Shown here: positions 1 to 9,505 of the stretch, piece after piece
Layout: each line of letters starts with the position of its first letter
How positions within the stretch are numbered: the first letter of the stretch is position 1
NCBI GenBank assembly: GCA_028285585.1
Contig: JANQOU010000011.1
Span: forward strand, 97,961 to 161,960
DNA length: 64,000 nucleotides
Direction of reading: 5' to 3'
Source: Acidimicrobiia bacterium
Lineage (GTDB): Bacteria; Actinomycetota; Acidimicrobiia; Spongiisociales; ZC4RG35
Notes under the pieces: generated by a model
Databases searched by the model: none
Told to the model about the DNA's origin: nothing
What the model saw: the letters and a program-made list of their open reading frames with translations, nothing else
Position numbers and translations under genes: made by a program

Positions 1-2601
1 CGGTGGTCGCCGCAACGAGAACGATCAAGGCTGCGACGACAACAGCTCCCCGAAGTGCAGTCGCGGCCGTTCGTGCGAAGCTGTCGCCCAGACGCTCCTC
101 GATGAGTTCTTCGGCCGACAAGAGCCGCGTGTTCCCAACCTCCAGGGCAAGTGATCTCAGCTCATCCGCTGCCGATGCATCGCCGCGCACGAAGATGTCG
201 CCTTCTCTGACGTCGAATCCGAGAGTCGACGACACTTGAGGGAGCGAGGCGACGATCGTCGGATCAGTTCCAGAAACACCGGGGAAGTCAGCCCGCACAC
301 CACTGACGATGAAGTGGATTTGCTGAAACTCGACATCCGCACTGAAAGTCGTTCCCAAGGCCGGCGCACCAATCGGCCAGGATCCGGAGACGATGACATG
401 AATCGGGTTCGCCCTGCCTCCGAGGCTGGACTCAGCTTCCGGGGATGCGAGCCACTCGGGCAGAGCGATTTGCCCCGGCATGTCGTCGGTCACGTTTTCG
501 AAGGCAGCTCCATCGATCGCGAAGAGGTCAACCGAGCGAGGAACGGCTCCCGTGTCACTCTCGACAACGGTCCCAACTAACAATCGAGCTTCAGCAACCG
601 CCTGGACTGACTCCACCTCATCGAGATCAAAAGTGGGAAGGGGCATGCCGGGCTCGAAGGCCGTCAGCCGGTGGTCGGCGCCTACCAGATGCCTGACGCT
701 GGCCGCCGCTCCTTCCGTCAGCGAGTACTGCACCACATGCCCGAACATCGCAACGGCCGCACCGAGGACCAGGACGACCATCGGCAAGCGAAGCCGCCTC
801 CGGTTTTGGAGCACTCGCTGGAATCCTCCGAAGACCAGCGGACCGCGAAGCCTCGATCCGGCCCAGACAACCGGCTTGATGAGCATCGGATAGAGACGAG
901 AAAGGATCAACCCGCCCGAAATGCCCAACAGCGATGGCGCAAGGACCGCCAGCAGATCCAGGCCGCCACCAGAGACGACATCGCCTCTTCGCCTCAGGAT
1001 CACCACCGCCAGGACTGAGAGAGCAATCACAAACAACTCAGCGGTCAGCCTTCTAGCTGACGCGCCAACACCCGACACCCGAACGCGACTCTCGACGAGC
1101 AGCCCATAGCTGTTCACACCTCCTGCAATTGCCATCGTCAGACCGGCGACAAGGACCACGGCCAACGCGAGCCCGATCGGCACCCACCTCCAGGAAGACG
1201 CCATGAGACTTCCCACGACGCCTGCCACCAAGACCGCGACAACAGCGATAGCCACGCCCTGGGTGGCTCGCATCGTCCCAATCTGCGGCTTCGAGGCCCC
1301 GCGGCGCCGGAAGAACCCAACCGAGAGCCGATTTCGCTCGGCAGTGAGGCTTCCCAGCAGCAGGGCCGCGGCAAAACTCGCGATCAACACTCCTGCCAAG
1401 ACGATCGCGATCAGGGTCAAGGCTTGGTGCTGACGGAGCTCGTAGTTGTGGATCAGCTTGGGCAGGCCGCTTCGCATCGTGAATTGAAGCGAAGCGGTCG
1501 AGGCCAAAGCTCGGTACTGCGTCTCCATATTGCGCAACTCACTCGACAGTTCCGCCGCGTTCGAAGCTTCAATCTCATCGTGATCGAGCAGGTAACGGAA
1601 CGAATAGGCCCACAAAGCAGGATCGAGATGTTGCCGCAGGTCTTCATGCACCTCCGGCGCCACCAGGAAGGTTGCGAACCTATCGGTGAAATCGGGATTG
1701 ATTCGGACTCGGGGAGTCTCGAGTGACTTGTCTCCCAGCCAGTAGTCGTCGTTCGGATCGGTGGCTTCGATGACCCCGACGACCTCGATCACGAGTTGAG
1801 CGGGCAGGTTGACCCTCGGGACATTGTTGAGCAACTGATCGGACACATCGGGGAGAAGGATCATCCGGTCGCCGATCTCCATGTCAAACGACTCGAGAGT
1901 GCCAACCGACGCCGCTACCTCGAATCGGGGAACGAGAACGTCAACACACGTGACCATCCCGTCTCCATCTAGGTCACTCAAACCGGCGGTGTCCGGTGCG
2001 GCAGGATCCTCACCGATCACGACCGGAGGGCAGTCGGCTCCATCCCGGAGAGGCACAGGAGCAGTTGTTGCAGGCTCACGTCCGGCAACGAGACTCGACT
2101 TCTCGTCAAGGGAGCTTTGATGCCTCAGTGTCACAAACGCCGTCAAGCGCTCGAAGATTCGCGACGAGCGATGAATCCAATTCTTCGGCTCAGTTCCGGG
2201 ATAGGGAAGTGTCGCGAATTGTGGAGAATCCACGACAAAGGACTCTGCAATGACAAGGGAGGCCAGCAACGCAGGAAGCTGCGATTCGCGGAACTCGACC
2301 ATCGATTCGCCCACTGCGAAAACGGATCCTGGCGACTCCCCAACTCGTACCGGGCATCACGACGGATCTCCAGATTGCGGTCCGTGGCGGAAGCGGAAGC
2401 CAGATCCGCAGACAACGCGCGCTCTGAGGCACTTTCAAACAACGGACCGGAGAGCGTCAGCAAAAACAGCGCAACGGCCAGGACACCACCGATTGCGACC
2501 GCCAGCCACGGCGTCGTGCCAAGCAGCCGGATCGCTGCACCAAACAAGGAGACAAGAGATGACCCTGCTACGGACGACGATTGTTCCGTCTTTGACGTCA
2601 T
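1..2601 (-). CDS. FtsX/MacB-type ABC transporter permease, frameshifted, C-terminus beyond left edge
   Basis: The reading frame opens at the ATG ending at 2601 behind a good ribosome site (AGAGGTGGAG on the minus strand). Its first ~87 residues hold one membrane span at about residues 31-52. That frame closes at 2143. The adjacent minus frame is open without a stop from about 2356 to the window edge and carries the rest: a large extracytoplasmic domain, then several hydrophobic spans on either side of a second soluble domain, the FtsX/MacB pattern. The two frames meet at a run of four C at 2338-2341; one extra C would join them. The extracytoplasmic part contains a calcium-loop-like DLDGDG motif. 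An internal ATG at 2302 exists but would delete the first span. Such permeases export lipids or peptides, or act as mechanotransmission complexes, with an ATPase that is not visible here. Either a true mutation or a base-calling error is possible. Confidence 0.75.
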
Positions 2602-2713
2602 GTCGTGCTCTCCACCTCTGAAGTCGATCAGTCTCTCACATCTCGCCGAAGGCCGAAGTGGGTTGTGCCGAGGTCGTCACGACGCTTCTCGAAGGACGTC
2701 CTAGCCTGGCCTC

Positions 2714-3694
2714 ATGAAGTTTGGAGCATTTGTACCCCAAGGCTGGCGACACGATCTGACCGACATCCCGGTGGAAGACCACTGGGCCGTGATGATGGGC
2801 GTGGGGCAGAAGATCGAAGAGCTGGGTTACGAGTCCCTTTGGGTCTACGACCACTTCCACACCGTCCCGGAGCCGACTCAGGAGGTCACGTACGAGGCCT
2901 GGACGCTCATGGCAGCGCTGGCACCGGTGACAACGAAGGTGCGGCTGGGCCAGATGTGCACATGCAACACCTACCGGCCGCCCTCGTACCTGGCCAAGGT
3001 GGCGGCCTCCATAGACGTGATCTCAAACGGGCGGGTCGAGATGGGGATCGGTGCCGGCTGGTACGAGCATGAGCACGACGGCTACGGCTACCCGTTCTTG
3101 CCCCCGGGCGGGCGCCTCAAGATGCTCCACGAGGGAGTTGAGATCATGAAGGCGATGTGGACCGAAGACGTCGTCGACTACTCAGGTGAGCACTATCAGC
3201 TCAAAGGCGCCATCTGCCAGCCGAAGCCGGCCCAGCAGCCCCACATCCCGTTCTGGATCGCAGGCGGCGGCGAGAAGGTGACTCTCCGCATCGCCGCCCA
3301 GTATGCGCAATACACCAACTTCGGCGCAGAGCTCGACGAGTTCAACCACAAGTCCCAGGTCCTCGCCGACCACTGTCGTGACCTGGGCACCGACTACGAC
3401 GCCATCGTGCGGTCGACCAACTTCAACGTGCTTTGCGCCGAGACCGAGGCCGAGGTAGCCGACAAGCTGAACTGGCTTCGAGACAAGCTGAACCGATACG
3501 TCTCAGAGCAGAGCGCCGAACGCTACGTCGACATCTACACGCCCATGTCCGGCACGCCGGAGCAGATCGTCGACCGGCTCCAGGGGCACAAGGAGGCTGG
3601 AATGAGCTACGCCATCGTCCACTTCGCCGATGCCGCCTACGACGACTCCAGCATGAGGCTGTTCGCCGAGCAGGTGATCCCTGAGCTGAGCTGA
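2714..3694 (+). CDS. LLM-class F420-dependent oxidoreductase
   Basis: This 326-residue protein has the luciferase-like TIM-barrel pattern: an N-terminal FVPQGW strand, YDHFHTVPEPT near residues 46-56, RLGQMCTCNTYRPP near 77-90, SNGRVEMGIGAGWYEHEH near 101-118 and IPFWIAGGGEK near 176-187. The series matches the actinobacterial subfamily that uses reduced coenzyme F420 to transfer hydride. It is cytoplasmic and its substrate cannot be told from sequence. It lies 112 bp from the divergent ABC permease and ends 4 bp before the convergent LCP gene, so it is probably monocistronic. The family assignment is firm; cofactor F420 rather than FMN is inferred from the subfamily. Confidence 0.9.
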   Translation: MKFGAFVPQGWRHDLTDIPVEDHWAVMMGVGQKIEELGYESLWVYDHFHTVPEPTQEVTYEAWTLMAALAPVTTKVRLGQMCTCNTYRPPSYLAKVAASIDVISNGRVEMGIGAGWYEHEHDGYGYPFLPPGGRLKMLHEGVEIMKAMWTEDVVDYSGEHYQLKGAICQPKPAQQPHIPFWIAGGGEKVTLRIAAQYAQYTNFGAELDEFNHKSQVLADHCRDLGTDYDAIVRSTNFNVLCAETEAEVADKLNWLRDKLNRYVSEQSAERYVDIYTPMSGTPEQIVDRLQGHKEAGMSYAIVHFADAAYDDSSMRLFAEQVIPELS

Positions 3695-3698
3695 CCCG

Positions 3699-5171
3699 CT
3701 ACTCGCTGGAGCAGGTTCCTTCGAGAGAGTCGAGTCCCAGCGACTCCTGAGCACCGTCGGGGTTGGCCATGAGGGCCTGCGCGTCCGCCCTAATCCGGTC
3801 AACGTCGTAGTAGGTCCGGCCCGGCGCGGCACCGCTCTTGTATTCGGTGCGGGTGATCCGCAAGGTCGAGATCCGATCGGTTGAGATCTTGGGGACCAGG
3901 TCGATGAAGTCGGGAAGCAGATCCTCGGGGATGTCGGTGAAGAGGCTTCGCTTCAACGCCTCCGTGATCGAGCCGAAGCGGATCAGGAGCTCTGTCGGAC
4001 TGGTCTGCTCGGCGATGGCCTCCAGAACACAGCGCTGACGGTTCATCCGGTTGAAGTCATCGGAGTGACGTCGGATCCTCGCGTATGCCAGGGCCTCGTG
4101 GCCGTTCAGGTGCCTGGTCCCCTCTTCGATCCGGACGGCCACCGTGGTCCCGTTCTCATGTGGGTAGGTGTCGTCCCAGATCGTCTTGGGTATCTCCATG
4201 GTCACGCCCCCCAGCGCATCCACGATGTCGACGAACCCCTCGAGGGTGACCATCGCGTAGTAGTGGATCTCCAAGCCGAAGATCTCCCCCACCGCAGCCT
4301 TGATCCCGTTGATCGGAGGCTCCTGCGGACCGGGGAAGGCCTCGGGGTGGTTTATGCCGGCGTCCCAAAGATGGGTGATCAGATCCGGGAAGCAGTCACA
4401 ACCCCAGATCCCCATCTCTGGCGGAAGCGGGGCACCGGAAAGGTCACGGGGCACCTGGAACATCGCGGCATCCCCGGTCTCCGGTTCGATCGAGACCACG
4501 ATCGTGGTGTCCGTTCGCAACCCGCGACGCCCCTCACCGGCGTCGGCTCCGAGCAGGACGATGTTGAGCCGCTCCTTGCCGTCCCAAAGCGCCGACACAC
4601 CTTGGCTCGTGGTGGTTTGCTCGGGGACCGAAGTGTCCGGGGTTTCTTCTCCCGCCACTACAGGTATGGGTGCCGGGTCGGGATCTGGCTCGACACTCAC
4701 GGGACCGGGGCCGGCCACCGCTGGTGCCGGTGAAGAGTCGGCAAAGACGGTGTCGATGAAGCTGTATTGAGTGACGGCGTAGTAGCCGAACACGACGTGC
4801 GGCACAATGAGCATGAATCCGGCCAGGGCAATGCCTGCGAGGGTCATCGGGCGAGACGTCCGGTTGTCCCCAACCGAGTGATAGGCGTCGGAAGTGACCA
4901 CCCACCTGTACAAGAGCAGTGCGAGGTTCGCCACCATGAGGAGGGCGATGGCGGTCGGAGAGACCCACCACTTGATCACCTCCAGCCGGAAGACGACGAG
5001 CACGAGCACCAACAAGGCAAAGAAGGCTCCGTCGATCGCCAGCAACCGCCGGCCAAGCTCACGCCGCCCGGCGTAGATGTGCCCGAGACCTGGCAGCAAG
5101 GCCGAGGCGAAAGCGGCGATCAGGCCGCGTTTCGCCGACCAGGGGTGCGGGGTATGAGTCGAGGTCGTCAA
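3699..5171 (-). CDS. LytR-CpsA-Psr (LCP) family protein with multispan N-terminus
   Basis: The 490-residue protein joins an N-terminal block of about four hydrophobic segments (residues ~13-130) to a Pro/Thr-rich linker (~135-195) and an extracytoplasmic LCP domain starting near residue 200 with LNIVLLGADAGEGRRGLRTD. It continues with FQVPRDLSG, INGIKAAVG, the core HLNGHEALAYARIRRH and RMNRQR. LCP enzymes transfer undecaprenyl-linked glycopolymers (teichoic acid, arabinogalactan, capsule) to peptidoglycan. Usual members have a single N-terminal anchor, so the LPGLGHIYAGRRELG-type multispan start is unusual. The apparent start is TTG with a weak ribosome site. It is divergent from a flippase-phosphoglycosyltransferase fusion 101 bp away, which supports a shared wall-polymer role. 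Confidence 0.9.
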   Translation of the reverse strand: MTTSTHTPHPWSAKRGLIAAFASALLPGLGHIYAGRRELGRRLLAIDGAFFALLVLVLVVFRLEVIKWWVSPTAIALLMVANLALLLYRWVVTSDAYHSVGDNRTSRPMTLAGIALAGFMLIVPHVVFGYYAVTQYSFIDTVFADSSPAPAVAGPGPVSVEPDPDPAPIPVVAGEETPDTSVPEQTTTSQGVSALWDGKERLNIVLLGADAGEGRRGLRTDTTIVVSIEPETGDAAMFQVPRDLSGAPLPPEMGIWGCDCFPDLITHLWDAGINHPEAFPGPQEPPINGIKAAVGEIFGLEIHYYAMVTLEGFVDIVDALGGVTMEIPKTIWDDTYPHENGTTVAVRIEEGTRHLNGHEALAYARIRRHSDDFNRMNRQRCVLEAIAEQTSPTELLIRFGSITEALKRSLFTDIPEDLLPDFIDLVPKISTDRISTLRITRTEYKSGAAPGRTYYDVDRIRADAQALMANPDGAQESLGLDSLEGTCSSE

Positions 5172-5272
5172 CCCGATGGAATTCTACGGGTCACCACCCG
5201 TTAACCCGGGATCTCAACAAGGCGGATTGTTCTGCTGCTGCCTGCTTATTCTCGGTGCCGGGAGACGTTTGG

Positions 5273-7168
5273 ATGACCTCAGGACCTGAGAAGACACCGG
5301 CCGCGGTCAAGTACGCCTATCTGCGCAGCGACGGCACGGCCTACATCGTGGCGGGCAGCCTCGTCGCGGGCATCGGCGCATACGCCTATCAGCTGCTCGG
5401 CGGGAGGACATTGGGAGCCGAAGCGTTCGCCCCGGTGTCGGTGTTGCTCACCATCCACTTCCTGACGTTCATAGTGCTGTTGCTCCCGATCGAGCAGTTG
5501 GTGGTGCGCCGGCTCACGATCGACCGTTCCAAGTCGGGGCTGCCTTGGACAGCGTGGTTGCTGGGCTCGCTCACGGTCGCCGGGGCCACCATCTTCGCCG
5601 AGATCGGAGTTGACAGGTACCTGAACGGGGACCGTCGCTTCATCGTCTTCACCGGCGCCACTGTCGCCGCCCACTTCTTCTTCGCAACTGCGCGCGGTCA
5701 CCTCGCCGGCTGGCGGCGATTCCGCGCATATGGCATGTCTTCGGGAGCGGCGTCTCTGGTGAGGCTGGCCATCGCGATTGCCGTGACGATCGTGCACCCC
5801 TCAGCATCAGGATTCGCCGTGGGGTTGGTGCTCGGTGCGTTGGTGGTTGCGTTGTGGAGACCGTTCCGCCGCGTCGACGTCGAACGCGAGGAGTTGGAGG
5901 CGGAGGCCAAGGAGACTCTGGACGACCGCGGCCTGTTGCCAGGGCTGGTGCTTGCCGCGGCCAGCTCCCAGGCGTTGCTGCTGGCCGGGCCAATCGTCGT
6001 CGGGATGCTCGGTGGAACCGCCGTGGAGATCAGCGTCGCCTTCGCCGCCTTCACGCTCGGCCGGGCTCCACTCACCTTCGGCTACAACCTGTTGGCCCGG
6101 GTGCTGCCCCCGTTCACCGAGATGGCCGCGAAGGGAGAGCGACAGGAGCTGAGAGCTTGGGCGCGTGGCATGGCTTGGGCCTCGACAGCTCTGGCCATCG
6201 TCGGCGCAGGCCTGGGCTGGATCCTCGGCCCCTGGGTCGTTGAGATCGCCTTCGGCCCTGACTTCATCCTGTCGAGGTTGACTGCGGCTGCCGTCTCCTT
6301 CGGGGTGGTGTTCGCCGGGGGCGGCCTTTTTGTGGGGCAGATTCTCGTTGCGCGCGGCGAGCCGCTCCGACTCGGCATCGCATGGATCAGCGGAGTGCTT
6401 GCGGCGGTTGCCGCCATCTTCCTAACTCCGGAGATGGAGCCCGTGGCCCGGGTCGGCCTCGGGTTCGTAGCCGGCGAGGTGACCGCCCTCATCGCGCTAG
6501 TCGCCGGAGCCGTGCTCATTGGAAAGGAAGAACGACTCGAGCCGGGCACGACGGCCGCCTTCAACGTGGCGAAACGCACTGTGGACATCGCCGTCTCGCT
6601 GGCGATGATGGTTCTGACGCTGCCAATCGTCCTGATCGCAGGCATCGCGGTGAGGCTGGACTCCCCGGGCCCGATCTTCTTCCGCCAAGTTCGAACCGGC
6701 AGGGATGGCCAGCCTTTCGGGCTGATGAAGATACGGACCATGCGGGCCGACGCAGACGAAGAGGTGTTCGCGGCCCACCTCGCCAGGCTTCAGGCCAGTC
6801 ACAAGTCGGAAACGGCCGTACCGATCGCGATTCAGGACGACCAGCGTGTCACCAGGGTCGGCCGTGTCTTGAGGCGCTCTTCGATCGACGAGCTTCCCAA
6901 CCTCTGGAACGTCCTCCGCGGTCACATGTCACTCGTTGGCCCGCGTCCGCTGGTCTCCGACGAAGCCGAGCTGATCGGCCTCGACAACCCGCGCTTCACC
7001 GTCAAGCCGGGGATCACCGGGCTCGCTCAGGTGGAAGGCCGGGACACCATCACCCTTGCCGAGCGTACGGCTCTCGACGAGCGGTACGTGCGGGAGAGGT
7101 CAGGGAGACTCGACATCTCGATCCTGCGGCGGACCTTCTTCGCGGTTTTCACCGAGCCCGGGGACTGA
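5273..7168 (+). CDS. Polysaccharide flippase fused to undecaprenyl-phosphate sugar phosphotransferase
   Basis: One continuous 631-residue frame holds two activities normally encoded apart. Residues ~15-420 are a multispan MATE/Wzx-like lipid-linked oligosaccharide flippase. Residues ~430-631 are a bacterial sugar transferase (phosphoglycosyltransferase): RTVDIAVSLAMMVLTLP membrane helix, LDSPGPIFFRQVRTGRDGQPF, LMKIRTMR, RRSSIDELPNLWNVLRGHMS, LVGPRPL and KPGITGLAQVEGR are all intact. The expected jobs are loading the first sugar phosphate on undecaprenyl phosphate and flipping the finished polymer. I chose the ATG at 5273, because GGGAG at 5260-5264 sits 8 bases upstream; an in-frame GTG at 5255 is the alternative. 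The LCP ligase is divergent next door, so priming, flipping and wall attachment lie together. Confidence 0.88.
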   Translation: MTSGPEKTPAAVKYAYLRSDGTAYIVAGSLVAGIGAYAYQLLGGRTLGAEAFAPVSVLLTIHFLTFIVLLLPIEQLVVRRLTIDRSKSGLPWTAWLLGSLTVAGATIFAEIGVDRYLNGDRRFIVFTGATVAAHFFFATARGHLAGWRRFRAYGMSSGAASLVRLAIAIAVTIVHPSASGFAVGLVLGALVVALWRPFRRVDVEREELEAEAKETLDDRGLLPGLVLAAASSQALLLAGPIVVGMLGGTAVEISVAFAAFTLGRAPLTFGYNLLARVLPPFTEMAAKGERQELRAWARGMAWASTALAIVGAGLGWILGPWVVEIAFGPDFILSRLTAAAVSFGVVFAGGGLFVGQILVARGEPLRLGIAWISGVLAAVAAIFLTPEMEPVARVGLGFVAGEVTALIALVAGAVLIGKEERLEPGTTAAFNVAKRTVDIAVSLAMMVLTLPIVLIAGIAVRLDSPGPIFFRQVRTGRDGQPFGLMKIRTMRADADEEVFAAHLARLQASHKSETAVPIAIQDDQRVTRVGRVLRRSSIDELPNLWNVLRGHMSLVGPRPLVSDEAELIGLDNPRFTVKPGITGLAQVEGRDTITLAERTALDERYVRERSGRLDISILRRTFFAVFTEPGD

Positions 7169-7191
7169 TCCGCCCCTCTACGCTCCGTCCG

Positions 7192-8331
7192 ATGAGTTCC
7201 AAAGATCGCGCGGCTGAAGCCTTCGCCTCGGTCGAAGCAGAGCTGAGAGACATCTCACGATGGATGTACGAGAACCCGGAGACTGCCTACGAGGAGCACG
7301 AATCGTCCGCCCGGCTCTCCGAGTTCCTCGGCGCCAACGGCTTCGAGGTCGACTACCCGGCCTACGGGTTGGAGACAGCATTCGAAGCCAACACCGGAAG
7401 CGATGGCCCGCGGGTTGTCATCTGCGCGGAATACGACGCCTTGCCAGAAGTCGGCCACGCTTGCGGCCACAACATCATCGCTACCTCTTCAGTTGGAGCC
7501 GGAGTGGCCCTCGCCGGCCTGGCTGAGGACCTCGGCATAAGAGTCACGGTGTTGGGCACGCCTGCCGAGGAGGGTGGCGGAGGCAAGATCGAGCTGATCG
7601 AGGCCGGGGCCTTCGAAGACGCCGCCGCGTCGATGATGATCCACCCCAGCCCCAGGAATCTCGCCGATCCCAGGCTTCTCGCCGCCGACGGCATCCTCGT
7701 CGAGTTCCACGGCAAGACTGCCCACGCTGCAGCCACACCAGACCAGGGACGCAACGCCCTCGACGCATTCGTCCAGGCCTACAACAGCATCTCGACGCTT
7801 CGTCAGCAGTTCGAGCCCGGCGACCGTGTTCACGGGATCATCGAATCCGGCGGAGCCGCTGCAAATGTCATCCCCGACTACACCCGATCCAACTGGATAG
7901 TCAGGGCGGAGACCGCAGCACGCTTCGACGAGCTGCAAGCGAAAGTCATCGCCTGCTTCGATGCAGCCGCAGTGGCAACGGGCTGCACCGTGGAATACGG
8001 GGGCACCAGGAAGCCCTACACAGATCTCGTCTCCCACCCACTGCTCACCGAATTGTTTGCAGCCAACGCCAAGGCCATAGGCCGGCCGATGCCGACTTTC
8101 GCGGAGGTCGGCGAGAAGACGTACGCCTCTTCGGATATGGGGAACGTCAGCTACGTCGTGCCTTCGATCCACCCCTCGGTGCGGATTGACACCGACGCGG
8201 TGAATCATCAGCCTGAGTTCGCAGCATCAACGATCACACCGTCGGGCGAGATGGCGCTGCGCGACGGAGCACTCGCCATGGCGGGCACCATCATCGACAT
8301 GGCCGAACAGGAGGTATGGGACCAACTATGA
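7192..8331 (+). CDS. M20 family metallopeptidase (amidohydrolase), copy 1
   Basis: The 379-residue zinc amidohydrolase has the M20 metal-site motifs GHACGHN near residues 87-93, GTPAEEGGGGK near 122-132 and a dimerisation-domain HGKTAHAA near 177-184. The C-terminal region contains SSDMGNVSYVVPSIHP, which includes a late metal-binding His region. Relatives hydrolyse amide bonds of N-acyl amino acids, aminobenzoyl-glutamate or dipeptides in the cytoplasm. The frame is open for a further 810 bp upstream, but that stretch is a shadow of the flippase fusion; translation should start at the ATG at 7192, 24 bp after that gene ends. It overlaps a second, closely similar M20 gene by ATGA and leads into a peptide importer, suggesting that imported peptides or acyl amino acids are its substrates. 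Confidence 0.88.
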   Translation: MSSKDRAAEAFASVEAELRDISRWMYENPETAYEEHESSARLSEFLGANGFEVDYPAYGLETAFEANTGSDGPRVVICAEYDALPEVGHACGHNIIATSSVGAGVALAGLAEDLGIRVTVLGTPAEEGGGGKIELIEAGAFEDAAASMMIHPSPRNLADPRLLAADGILVEFHGKTAHAAATPDQGRNALDAFVQAYNSISTLRQQFEPGDRVHGIIESGGAAANVIPDYTRSNWIVRAETAARFDELQAKVIACFDAAAVATGCTVEYGGTRKPYTDLVSHPLLTELFAANAKAIGRPMPTFAEVGEKTYASSDMGNVSYVVPSIHPSVRIDTDAVNHQPEFAASTITPSGEMALRDGALAMAGTIIDMAEQEVWDQL

Positions 8332-9461
8332 GCCACAAGGACACCGCACAAGAGGCATTCGACGCCATCGAGGCAGATCTACAGCGGATCTCCCGCTCGT
8401 TGTTTGACAACCCCGAGACGGCCTATCAGGAATTCGAGTCTTCCCGCCTTCTCGCCGAGTTCATCGAATCCCAGGGCGTCGAGGTCACCTACCCGGCCTA
8501 CGGGTTGGACACTGCATTTGAGGCCACCGCCGGAACCTCCGGCCCTCGGGTGGTGATCTGCTGCGAGTACGACGGGCTGCCTGAGGTCGGACAGGCCTGC
8601 GGCCACAACATCATCGCGACCGCGGCTGTCGGAGCAGGCTTGGCCGTGGCACCCGTCGCCGACGAGCTGGGAGTCCGAGTGACGATCCTCGGCACCCCGG
8701 CTGAGGAAGGCGGCGGGGGCAAGATCCAGCTGCTCGAAGCAGGGGCCTTCGAAGACGCCGCCGCGTCCATGATGATCCATCCCTTCCCCACCGACATCGT
8801 CGACAAGTCGTTCCAGGCTGCCCGCGGCTTCATCGTCGAATTCACGGGGAAGGAGTCTCACGCCGGATTCGCTCCCCATCTCGGAGTCAACGCTCTCGAC
8901 GCCTTCGTCCAGGCATATATGAACGTGGCGACGCTGAGACAGCACTACCTGCCGACAGACCGGACCCACTGCATCATCAACCATGGCGGGGACGCCCAAA
9001 ACATCATCCCGGCGTACACGTCATCGACGTGGGGCATCAGGGCCGCCACCGGCGAGCGGCTTGAAGAGCTGGTGGCGAAGGTCACCGCATGCTGGGAGGC
9101 TGCGGCGAGCGCCACCGGTTGCGAGCTCAAAGTCACCCCCGTCGCCGAGCCCTACCTCGACGTCAAGACCAACCCGGCCATGGCAGAGCTCTATCAGGCC
9201 AACTCCGAATCACTGGGCAGGCCGATGCCGAGAGAAGAGGTCGTCGAAGGCGGCTCGACCGACATGGGGAACGTCAGCCAGGTGGTGCCTTCGATCCATC
9301 CCATGGTTGCGATCGACGCACAGGGTGCGGTGAACCATCAGAAGGAGTTCGCCGCCGCAACCGTGACCGAATCCGGGAACCTGGCCATTCGGGATGGTGC
9401 GCTTGCGATGGCGTTCACAATCATCGATATGGCGGACCAAGACATTTGGGGCACGCTCTGA
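8328..9461 (+). CDS. M20 family metallopeptidase, copy 2 (tandem paralogue)
   Basis: This 377-residue protein is clearly a paralogue of the preceding gene: the same YPAYGL, EYDxLPEVG, TPAEEGGGGK, AFEDAAASMMIHP and STDMGNVSQVVPSIHP blocks occur in the same order. The first metal motif reads GQACGHN instead of GHACGHN; the Cys and second His, the usual ligands in this subfamily, are kept. I place the start at the ATG at 8328, which overlaps the previous stop (ATGA) and lies 13 bases after AGGAGG (8309-8314). An ATG at 8316 abuts that site and is too close. Two diverged copies in one operon suggest split substrate ranges or a heterodimer (inference). Confidence 0.87.
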   Translation: MSHKDTAQEAFDAIEADLQRISRSLFDNPETAYQEFESSRLLAEFIESQGVEVTYPAYGLDTAFEATAGTSGPRVVICCEYDGLPEVGQACGHNIIATAAVGAGLAVAPVADELGVRVTILGTPAEEGGGGKIQLLEAGAFEDAAASMMIHPFPTDIVDKSFQAARGFIVEFTGKESHAGFAPHLGVNALDAFVQAYMNVATLRQHYLPTDRTHCIINHGGDAQNIIPAYTSSTWGIRAATGERLEELVAKVTACWEAAASATGCELKVTPVAEPYLDVKTNPAMAELYQANSESLGRPMPREEVVEGGSTDMGNVSQVVPSIHPMVAIDAQGAVNHQKEFAAATVTESGNLAIRDGALAMAFTIIDMADQDIWGTL

Positions 9462-9505
9462 CCTGAGGGTCTAGTCTCCGGCCACGCCCGGGAGAAGCGA
9501 GACAG

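Noticed and set aside
2302..2304. Internal ATG as true start of the ABC permease
   Set aside because: It would remove the N-terminal span that is well coded in the neighbouring frame and has a good ribosome site; a one-base frameshift explains the data better.
6382..7191. Long N-terminal extension of the first M20 peptidase
   Set aside because: It overlaps the conserved sugar-transferase domain in another frame; the M20 homology begins only at the ATG at 7192.
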